Source of the DNA: JBGSLN01 sp041740675
GTDB lineage: Bacteria; Pseudomonadota; Gammaproteobacteria; JBGSLN01
Assembly: GCA_041740675.1 (NCBI GenBank)
Contig: JBGSLN010000280.1
Location: 1 to 12,456, forward strand
Reading direction: 5' to 3'
DNA length: 12,456 bases
The notes below the pieces were generated by a model, which searched no databases, was not told the DNA's origin, and worked only from the letters and a program-made list of their open reading frames with translations. Shown piece by piece: positions 6,546-12,456 of the stretch. The position numbers and the translations under genes are program-made. Each line of letters begins with the position of its first letter. Position 1 is the first letter of the stretch.

Positions 6546-7878
6546 ATGACTTTATTTAAAGGAAGTTTAAAAAAAATTGGTTGGAAAGAAGCAAGAGAAG
6601 ATGTTTTAAAAGTCAATCCGGCGCTTGCCAGTGTCATTGATAAGATTGATCCCAGTAATAAACATTGGTTTGCTAAAGTCAGTTACCCATATGGCAGTTT
6701 GGTCCTGCAAAAAGGGTTATTAATGCTTCCTAATAAAGAAGGGAATATTGTTCCACTCGACGATCCTTCCATCGATACGATTATTCGTGCTGGCTTAAGT
6801 TATAATTTAAAATCAAATCCTGTAAGTATCGTTTTAAAAAATTCGTTTGAACTATTCTTACCATTAAAAGAACGTGTAACCTTATTAAGTGATCTAATTA
6901 AACCAGGCGCAGCGTTTGGAGCTTGGCGGATATTAAATCCTGGAAGATCTGAAAATCCGGTATTTATTTGGGACATAACAGCAGGTGCACGAGCAGTATT
7001 TATGCTGCCGAAAATTACTGAAGTAAAAAAACACATGTAGCTTAAAAAGGCTTATAATTTAGATGTAGGCGTGCCGCATAATTTAATACAACATTGGGAA
7101 ATTTTTCGGCAATTAGCGAATAATTCAATCCAAGAAAACCCTTGGACAGCTGAAATTCTTTATTTTTCTGAAAATTGGTTTCATCATCTTAAAGATCCAG
7201 CATGGAAAGAGTTTTATCAATATTATTATACTTCTTCTTGGACAAACACTGAATTTTGGCGAAATAGTACTATTTGGGATTTAGTGTTTTCATTGATTTT
7301 AAGAGATTATGAAGCGCGGCCTAATGCTGATATTGTTGATACTGCAAAATGTTTATTATATATGGGAATTGGTGTGCAACCAGGCATGGCTCCAGTGCAA
7401 AATGCCTTAGCAGGACCTTTTGATCTCATTCAAAAAAATCTACACAGAAGATTATGAACTTAAGAATTATCCCCCTGTTATTATGCATACTTCCTCTTTT
7501 AATTTATTCGCTCAAAAACCTGAGGCAGTTTATTACTCCTTACAATTTCCAACTAATCAGGAATTCAAACCTAGTTCAAGAAAGCGAGTAAGCTTGATTA
7601 CAGATTTGCATGAAATAAGATCGTTAATGTTACGTTATGAGCAACAATTATTGTCTGATACATATAATATTGAAGAAACTTCTTTTTATGAATTATTTAA
7701 ATGCGCAAAGTACGATTATTTCCACAACAGTGTCGAATTGCATCCTGGAATGCGTAACAGTGCTGAAATGGCCGCAGAAGATAAAAGGCTAATTACAACT
7801 TTGGATAAAATGGCACATAAAAATTTTCCTGATAAATGTGCGTTTCTAAAAGGATGTATTCGTGTATCTACTAAATAA
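6546..7878 (+). pseudogene. Unrecognised 444-codon gene, amber codon plus A7 frameshift
   Basis: ATG 6546 has a good ribosome binding site (AGGTGAG, five bases upstream). The first 164 codons end at an in-frame TAG (7038-7040); the same frame continues at once with LKKAYNLDVGVPHNLIQHW for another 139 codons. At the A7 run 7432-7438 the sense passes to another frame (one A too many), continuing IYTEDYELKNYPPVIMHTSS to a TAA at 7876-7878. Restored, it is a single soluble protein of about 444 residues, rich in W, F and Y, with no signal peptide or membrane helix. I do not recognise the family; FELFLPLKERVTLLSDLIKP and FRQLANNSIQENPWTAEILY are typical segments. The downstream end overlaps the methyltransferase pseudogene by eight bases (convergent). 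It is probably a recent pseudogene. Confidence 0.7.
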
Positions 7879-8602
7879 AAATATGAAGGTAACGTTTTCT
7901 GGCAGTTTCTGTTAAATAAAGTACATGTTTAACATCAGTAAATCCTGATAAAGAAGCGTACTTATTAATTTCTTTAAGAGAAGCACTATAAGTATAAACA
8001 ATTGCATTACGTATATTAAGCACATAATTAGACTGTTTACTAAGTTGTTTCATATTTAATGGAATAGTATCTGCTGGCATTGTATCAATAATAAGGACAC
8101 CATTTTTTTTAAGTAACAGCGATAAGGTTTTGATAATATTTGGCTGTTCTGATTGTGAAAAATCAGCAAGACCTGACCATAAAAACAAGATTAAATCAAA
8201 TTTCTCTGTAATTTTATCACAGTCATGAATATCACCTTGTACCAATTTTACATTTGTATGGTGTGAAAATTGATTTTTTAAATAATTGAAAGAAGTATTA
8301 CACCGCTCAATCGCAGTAATTTTACCAGAAAAACTGTGGTCGAGCAGATAACTAATCACGCGGCCATAACCAGCACCTACTTCCAAAATCGATTTTGCCT
8401 TTGGCCAATAAGGTGTTAATTGATCCAGATCACAGCCAGAAGCAAGCCCGCCTTTTTCAGCAAACTATTTTAGTCCATCAGTAGCAATGATTTGATAGAA
8501 ATCCTGGTTATCATAATTATCCCAAATAACTTCTTGTGCTGGTGTAACATCCATTTTAGTTTCAACAGCTAAGGAGTCATCACAGATATCAATATCAATC
8601 AT
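7871..8602 (-). pseudogene. Class I SAM-dependent methyltransferase, one amber codon
   Basis: ATG 8602 begins MIDIDICDDSLAVETKMDVT. An in-frame TAG (8465-8467) is codon 46, and the same frame runs on through FAEKGGLASGCDLDQLTPYW to the SAM-binding motif I, LEVGAGYGR (about residues 73-81). Then come an acidic loop IERCN, motif QGDIHDCD, and LILFLWSGLADF in the position of motif IV. The full frame is 243 codons, normal for a small class I methyltransferase. In-frame GTG 8668 is an alternative start but reads through the palindrome. The substrate is unknown. A restart after the amber codon would still contain motif I but lose part of the N-terminal region. Only this one lesion is seen, so the break is recent or suppressed. 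Confidence 0.8.
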
Positions 8603-8624
8603 GGCAGTAGTCTCGTATATTTTT

Positions 8625-8669
8625 AGTGCAATATTATTGATCCAAAATATGGTTCCACAATATTGCACT
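8625..8669. repeat. 45-bp near-palindrome upstream of the methyltransferase gene
   Basis: AGTGCAATATT (8625-8635) is the exact reverse complement of AATATTGCACT (8659-8669). Allowing three mismatches, the arms extend to 19 bases with a 7-base centre. It ends 22 bases upstream of ATG 8602, in the spacer between divergent genes. It could be an operator, an mRNA hairpin masking the start, or a mobile-element relic. No T-tract follows on either strand, so a terminator is unlikely. Confidence 0.6.
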
Positions 8670-8806
8670 GTTCAATGATATTTAGGGTATTTCCTTAAAG
8701 TGCTTTAATAATAATCATTCAAACGATGAATTATTTCTCACCACAATAATATCATAGTTTGATAACTAATAGAGGATTTACATTAAATAGGCAATTGCCT
8801 GCCATT

Positions 8807-9166
8807 ATGGAGTATGGAAAAATGCAACAATACAATAACCAAACAATTTTACCTTCTGAAATCAATCAAGATTACTTTAATGCGGCCACTGACTCAATTA
8901 ACAACTTTACATCCAGTGAAAATAAAATGGAAAAACGCATAAAACTCTACAACCAATTTGTCTCAACTAAAAATAAATTAATTTCGCAAACTAATCACCA
9001 TTATGAACCACTTAGTATCAATAAAATAAATTACATTGCAATACTGACATAAGAAAAACTTGGTATAAATACACCTTCACAAGATCAAATTGATACTATG
9101 GAAGGGCTAATTATGTTTGTTGCAAAACCAAAACATTTAATGAGTAAAAAGTATCAATGTATTTAA
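8807..9166 (+). pseudogene. Unrecognised 119-codon ORF with ochre codon
   Basis: From ATG 8807 the frame reads MEYGKMQQYNNQTILPSEIN and on through FTSSENKMEKRIKLYNQFVS to a TAA at 9050-9052 (codon 82). The same frame continues with EKLGINTPSQDQIDTMEGLI and MFVAKPKHLMSKKYQCI to a second TAA at 9164-9166. The continuation looks coding, so I treat it as one broken gene, perhaps the remnant of a longer one. The N-rich, hydrophilic composition is similar to the effector-like gene nearby, but I recognise no family. No clear ribosome binding site precedes ATG 8807; an in-frame TTG lies at 8759. Confidence that this was ever a gene is moderate. Confidence 0.4.
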
Positions 9167-9274
9167 TCAACTAAAGAATATGAATGCTAGGTAATACTAA
9201 TAAGAATAACTCAGACCTATTAATAAAATATTTTTAATGAATGAGGACACCATAATGAGGAACGATACTCTATT

Positions 9275-9546
9275 GCCATGTGTAATTACTACGCCATCAT
9301 GTCCGCTATCAAGTAGATTTTGAATTCGATTGGCTAAATTTATCCAAATTTTTCTGTTATATTATGGCTACTAAGTTGTGTTAATTGCTCACAATAAATT
9401 TGCGTAAAATTATTCAATGCTGAAAGAGAACGAATTAAGTCCTCTATTGGTATTTTAGCTGTTGAATAAAATTCATCTATTCTTGTATTCGCTGATGAGG
9501 CTATTGTTCCACCTAGGGCAATTATCGCTATTTTAGGCAGCTTATG
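9275..9546 (-). pseudogene. L-asparaginase, N-terminal fragment
   Basis: On the minus strand the frame reads HKLPKIAIIALGGTIASSAN, which contains asparaginase signature 1 (GGTIA with the catalytic threonine), followed by EDLIRSLSALNNF, EQLTQLSSHNITEK, then after a one-base slip near 9346-9354 WINLANRIQNLLDSGHDGVV and ITHG. In intact enzymes this continues THGTDTLEET (signature 2), but here it becomes NRVSF and stops matching. Family members are 320 to 350 residues; about 90 remain. No ATG precedes HKLPK in frame, so the start is lost too. The enzyme hydrolyses asparagine to aspartate and ammonia; this copy cannot work. Confidence 0.75.
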
Positions 9547-9634
9547 ATTTATAATAAATATTCTTTATTTTGATGTAAAAATTTTTAGAGTAATATAGTT
9601 TAAAACTACTTGTATTACAATCCATGTTGTTTAT

Positions 9635-9931
9635 ATGGTTAATTTTACTAAATATACCAAAGAATTATTCGCAATCACTAAGTATTATTTTAACAAATCT
9701 GCAAAAGAGAAAAAAATTAGGTACCGACTGTATCGTCACACAGTCTACTTGCTAATGGAGAACAGGGCATATGAGCAAATCCAGTTGCATCCAACAACCC
9801 TAAGCGAGAACCCATCGTCCTCATTAGACGCCGACATATCCAATTTTACAAGTGGTCTGTTAGATCAAGTCGGAACTAATACAAATCAGGGGTTAATGAA
9901 GATTAATTCTTGTAACTTCCCAACGCTCTAG
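9635..9931 (+). CDS. Hypothetical 98-residue protein or fragment
   Basis: An open frame from ATG 9635 reads MVNFTKYTKELFAITKYYFN, then KEKKIRYRLYRHTVYLL, a polar TTLSENPSSSLDADISNF and LLDQVGTNTNQGLM. I do not recognise it. About 9720-9890 is visibly richer in G+C than its surroundings, which suggests a separate origin or a fragment of an older gene. The 3' end overlaps the end of the effector-like gene by 39 bases on the opposite strand, so the last dozen residues are probably accidental. No clear ribosome binding site is visible. A hairpin GACTGT-ATCGTCAC-ACAGTC lies within it (9726-9745). It may be only a C-terminal remnant. Confidence 0.35.
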   Translation: MVNFTKYTKELFAITKYYFNKSAKEKKIRYRLYRHTVYLLMENRAYEQIQLHPTTLSENPSSSLDADISNFTSGLLDQVGTNTNQGLMKINSCNFPTL

Positions 9932-11356
9932 TTTTTCTCTTAGTGTATGCTGTTTTATAGTATCTTCTTGCTGCTTAACAAAACTAAATAAAGCCACTGT
10001 ACGTTCTGCAGCAGTAAGCATATTAAGGCTTTGTAACAACTTAAGAAATTGCTTTAGTTCTGCAGAGACTGAAGAATGAGTAGACTTTGAAAAAAACATT
10101 GAAGATGAATTTGTGAACTTTTCATTTGTTTCCAAATTATCTGCGAGTTGCCTTAAATTTTCAGAGGGATTTTCTAGGTTAACATTTAATAAATGGTTAT
10201 TAATAAAGTTAAGATCTTTTGGCGATTTATTACCTGTTATGATCTCCCAATATTTTGTATTATTAACAATCCTGCTTATCTTTTCGATACAAATTTGATC
10301 TAGCGGTTCGTGTGGTTTTGCAGTTTTATCTTCATTATATTCAAGTAACACTTTGCATCTGCTTAAATCAACTCCAATTTTATATAAATAGGCAATACAA
10401 TTGTTGATATTATCAACTGATGGATGGTAATGGCCGCTACGATCTGAGATGGCAGTAATATACCCCTCTTTGTCAATTTCTATCTCGCCAGCAAAAAAGA
10501 CTTCATCACCCGCTGTAAAACTGGTGTGTCTTAATTGTAATTTAGAGTTTGCATCAGAACCGACGAATATTTCTCCTAGTTTACTAATAACAAACATTGC
10601 TCTTGAATTTGCTCCATGCGATTTATCTTTGTGAGTATTGCAATATTCTAAATTTAGGCTAGTGTCCCACCATCCTTTACTGCTAACTAGTTGGCAGAAC
10701 CTGCCGTTTGCAATATGTACGCGATATTTTTCACGTTGGTATTCATCAAAATATTCTGTTCTCCAGAGCCTTTTATATTGTTCATCATGCTTTTCCAGAG
10801 GAAATTGTTTAGGTAAAAATTCATTTTCCAAAAAATGTTCTCTTACCCATAGTAAATCTGAATATTGTTGAGCTTCAGGCAAAGTTTTCCCGTTCTCTTC
10901 TTGGTTAATTTTTTCGGGTATAGGTGTTGCGTTCGTAAGCTCTTGCGTTCGTTTTAATAAGAAGTATTTTCTTTTTTCTTTGATGGGTACTTCATTTTCT
11001 TCAATTGCGGGTTCAGAAAGGAAAGGTGGAAAATAATTTGGTAAATAGCTTGGGTTAATTTCACGTTTTTTTATTGTTTCCTGGATTAGTGTAGGGTTGA
11101 TTGATGTAGTTCTAAACGCTATTGTTAAGAATTCATTATATTCGGTAGCTAGATAATTTAATGCAGATGTAGTTTTAGTATTACTATTAGTTTTTTTTAA
11201 TTCATCTATTTTAGTTAATGCTTGCAAAGCAATATCAACTTATTGTTGTAAAGTTTTTGCTTGATGAAAATCACTTAATTGTTTAGTTAATAAGTGTTGG
11301 TGTAATTCTTTTGTACTTACTGTCTGCCATTTACGAGTGGATAAAAATTTTGTCAT
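9893..11356 (-). pseudogene. Effector-like protein with SGHYxP module, ochre at codon 39
   Basis: ATG 11356 follows an excellent ribosome binding site (AAGAGG, seven bases upstream) and begins MTKFLSTRKWQTVSTKELHQ. An in-frame TAA (11240-11242) is codon 39; the frame then stays open for 448 codons (VDIALQALTKIDELKK onward). Q-to-stop (CAA to TAA) is likely after LQQ. The restored 487-residue protein is soluble, charged and without signal peptide. Residues about 253-335 form a conserved-looking block: AMFVISKLGEIFVG, LRHTSFTAGDEVFFAGEIEI, ISDRSGHYHPS and YKIGVDLSR. From memory, similar HSSF-AGE-SGHYxP blocks occur in Legionella secreted proteins and in other bacterial toxins; their fold is unknown to me. 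A shorter product could start at TTG 11227, but no ribosome binding site supports it. Effector role is inference. Confidence 0.65.
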
Positions 11357-11422
11357 GAATTACCTCTTATAAGAAAGTTCTATAGAGTTATGTCTTTTCA
11401 ATATTATTTTCTGTTGTACATA

Positions 11423-11456
11423 ATTCTACCAGACAAAACTTAAGGAATTATTAAAA
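11423..11456 (-). promoter_or_regulatory. PmrA-like tandem box and -10 upstream of the effector-like gene
   Basis: The minus strand reads TTTTAATAATTCCTTAAGTT (11456-11437). It holds two TTAA half-sites 11 bases apart, as in the Legionella/Coxiella PmrA consensus cTTAATATT-N2-cTTAATATT; I count about 14 of 18 positions matching. Seven bases later comes TAGAAT (11428-11423), a fair -10 element with no good -35, as expected for an activator-dependent promoter. The consensus is recalled, not searched; AT-rich DNA makes chance matches easy. Confidence 0.35.
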
Positions 11457-11489
11457 GGTATAAGTAATCTCTATATTTTTTCTGTTATA

Positions 11490-11823
11490 GGACAAAAGCC
11501 ATGGCATCACCTTTTTTATAAACTCATTAGAGCTAACCAAATATCGCGAACTCTCCTGTATTTCTTTAAATGAAGATGTTAATTTTTACGTTGATTTTAA
11601 AGGCATATTAACAAGAGGATTTTATATAAAGTAACAATAGAAGAGGGCATATCGCCAGTGGCTACGCTTGATAACCTAAAATATTTGTGGCAACAAACGC
11701 ACAAAAAAATTCATTGGGTGGTTTAGTGATAAAAGCTAACTTGTCATTGACGACAAAGGCTCAAATGTTGGGAGCATTGGTGAGTTTGCGGAAAATATTA
11801 AAACGATAGTTTCACAAGGTTAA
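11490..11823 (+). pseudogene. Heavily decayed unrecognised ORF
   Basis: Three successive frames look coding and join head to tail: GQKPWHHLFYKLIRA (from 11490), ELTKYRELSCISLNEDVNFY and VDFKGILTRGFYIK (11530-11634), VTIEEGISPVATLDNLKYLW then QQTHKKIHWVV (11631-11726), and LVIDDKGSNVGSIGEFAENI then KTIVSQG to the stop at 11821-11823. At least two frameshifts and stops at 11632 and 11724 separate them. I do not recognise the family, and the 5' end is not clear. It lies divergently upstream of the effector-like gene. That it was once a gene is supported only by amino-acid character and neat joining points. Confidence 0.4.
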
Positions 11824-11903
11824 AATTTTTTATTTTACTAATGGATTTAAATTTTTGTGTACAGCCAACTTGTTTCTACCAAAAAGCAAGGCCACATAGA
11901 AAT

Positions 11904-11941
11904 CTCCTTGAACCTATGGTATAAAAAACAGGTTGAAGGAG
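11904..11941. repeat. 12-bp inverted repeat (hairpin)
   Basis: CTCCTTGAACCT (11904-11915) and AGGTTGAAGGAG (11930-11941) pair at 11 of 12 positions around a 14-base AT-rich loop. It lies 42 bases beyond the stop of the 51-residue gene on the minus strand. No T-tract follows on either strand, so it is at most a weak terminator; an mRNA-stabilising hairpin or mobile-element end is equally possible. Confidence 0.5.
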
Positions 11942-11982
11942 TGGTTAGGAAATGTTGTTTTCAATATTTCTTATCGCGCACG

Positions 11983-12138
11983 TTATTTATCAGAAGCATT
12001 CGCAGCAGGGGTATGATTTTTTTCATCATCTTTCGGCACTGATTTTAATGCGTCTTTTGATTTATCTGTATCACTGGAAGGTTCTTGAATTTTTGAATCA
12101 TGGTTAGATGTTTGTTGTTTAGTTAGATTGTCAGACAT
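11983..12138 (-). CDS. Small highly charged protein, 51 residues
   Basis: ATG 12138 is preceded by TGGGAGATTATT, a strong GGGAG ribosome binding site at good spacing. The product runs MSDNLTKQQTSNHDSKIQEP, SSDTDKSKDALKSVPKDDEK, then NHTPAANASDK and TAA. It is made almost wholly of D, K, S, N, Q, T, E, A and P with no aromatic residue, so it should be unfolded and soluble. I know no family. The strong ribosome binding site, the perfect -10-like TATAAT 32 bases upstream and the lack of lesions support a real expressed gene. It could be a small regulatory or stress-related protein, but nothing shows which. Confidence 0.6.
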   Translation of the reverse strand: MSDNLTKQQTSNHDSKIQEPSSDTDKSKDALKSVPKDDEKNHTPAANASDK

Positions 12139-12169
12139 AATAATCTCCCAAAAATTAATGAGTTAATAT

Positions 12170-12175
12170 ATTATA
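12170..12175 (-). promoter_or_regulatory. -10 candidate for the 51-residue gene
   Basis: TATAAT on the minus strand, within CATATAATATATT, lies 32 bases upstream of ATG 12138. No convincing -35 sits 16-18 bases further up, and the region is very AT-rich, so this is a weak call. Confidence 0.3.
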
Positions 12176-12302
12176 TGAACTATAAATAGTAATAGTAGGA
12201 AAATGACAGAAAATATAATATTTACTCAATCACTATGCGCTTTATTAAGAGAGAAGTATATAAATATCTCAAGTAAAATAGAGTATTTTTTTGCAGCAGC
12301 AT

Positions 12303-12456
12303 TTATTTCTTTTTTAATAGTTCGTTTTCGATCCATCTGAACCATAAATCTGGCCTGTCAAATGCTTCTTCAATAATTGTTTGCTTTTTCTTTGCAGCAT
12401 GTTTACATGCCATTTCAAAAAATTTACGTCGCTCTTCAGTACTTGTATTTAAAAGA
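12303..12456 (-). CDS. 3' end of unrecognised gene (partial)
   Basis: The minus-strand frame enters at the window edge and reads LLNTSTEERRKFFEMACKHA, then AKKKQTIIEEAFDRPDLWF and RWIENELLKKK, to a TAA at 12303-12305. The 50 residues form two predicted charged helices, with an RPDLWFRWIE segment in the second. The composition looks coding throughout and no lesion is seen. The family is not recognised. The 51-residue gene follows on the same strand after 164 bases that hold its own promoter-like -10, so they may be separate units. Confidence 0.55.
   Translation of the reverse strand, partial: LLNTSTEERRKFFEMACKHAAKKKQTIIEEAFDRPDLWFRWIENELLKKK

Noticed and set aside
8625..8669. Rho-independent terminator
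   Set aside because: No T-tract follows on either strand, and the hairpin lies upstream of a gene start, not after a stop.
2508..11356. Amber (TAG) reassigned to glutamine
   Set aside because: The intact SDR gene ends in TAG at a natural family end, TAA and TGA also interrupt frames, and frameshifts coexist. Ordinary decay explains all of it without a code change.
11857..12042. Plus-strand ORF of 61 codons
   Set aside because: It overlaps the well-supported 51-residue minus-strand gene and the hairpin, has no ribosome binding site, and its composition looks random.
11983..12456. Toxin-antitoxin pair formed by the 51-residue gene and its upstream neighbour
   Set aside because: They are separated by 164 bases, the small protein has no DNA-binding or toxin-neutralising motif, and the neighbour is incomplete.
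1..12456. CRISPR array, tRNA or rRNA genes
   Set aside because: No regularly spaced repeats, cloverleaf pattern or conserved rRNA segment was found on reading both strands.

Overview
This AT-rich window (about one third G+C by eye) looks like decaying accessory DNA of a host-associated gammaproteobacterium. Legionellales (Legionella, Coxiella or Rickettsiella-like) is my best guess. The reasons are a protein-kinase-like gene and a second long gene, both shaped like type IV effectors, a possible PmrA-type box in front of the second, several insertion-sequence remnants, and an unusually high density of nonsense codons and frameshifts. The taxonomic call is inference: no rRNA or marker gene is present.

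Region 1 (1-2150): the 3' end of an unrecognised gene, a hairpin terminator, then an intact 396-residue kinase-like gene lying between two same-oriented copies of a 20-21 bp motif. The motif appears to be an IS30-type end, and the second copy abuts the 5' half of an IS30-family transposase gene. Region 2 (2376-4600): two pieces of a yjbQ-like gene flank a nearly complete 1241-bp IS3-family element (IS407-like) with imperfect inverted repeats, a 3-bp ATA duplication, an A_AAA_AAG slippery site and a DDE triad, but one stop codon in each reading frame. Then come a short piece of a POT/MFS transporter (minus strand) and the 3' part of a second IS3-family element. Region 3 (4702-8602): an intact SDR oxidoreductase, a POT-family transporter pseudogene (minus strand), an unrecognised 444-codon gene broken by one amber codon and one A7 frameshift, and a SAM-methyltransferase gene (minus strand) broken by one amber codon, with a 45-bp near-palindrome just upstream. 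Region 4 (8807-11823): a short broken ORF, the 5' fragment of an L-asparaginase gene (minus strand), a 98-codon ORF of higher G+C, a 487-codon effector-like gene (minus strand) with a strong ribosome binding site but an ochre codon at position 39, and a heavily decayed ORF. Region 5 (11900-12456): a hairpin, an intact 51-residue highly charged small protein with a strong ribosome binding site, and the 3' end of another gene at the window edge.

Only the kinase-like gene, the SDR gene and the 51-residue gene look clearly intact; the 98-codon ORF is open but of uncertain status. Most others carry one or two lesions, several of which replace what was probably a glutamine or arginine codon by C-to-T change, and two frameshifts sit in A7 and T9 tracts. 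The simplest reading is recent, continuing pseudogenisation helped by IS activity. No genes here form an obvious working pathway; the most biologically interesting items are the two effector-like genes.
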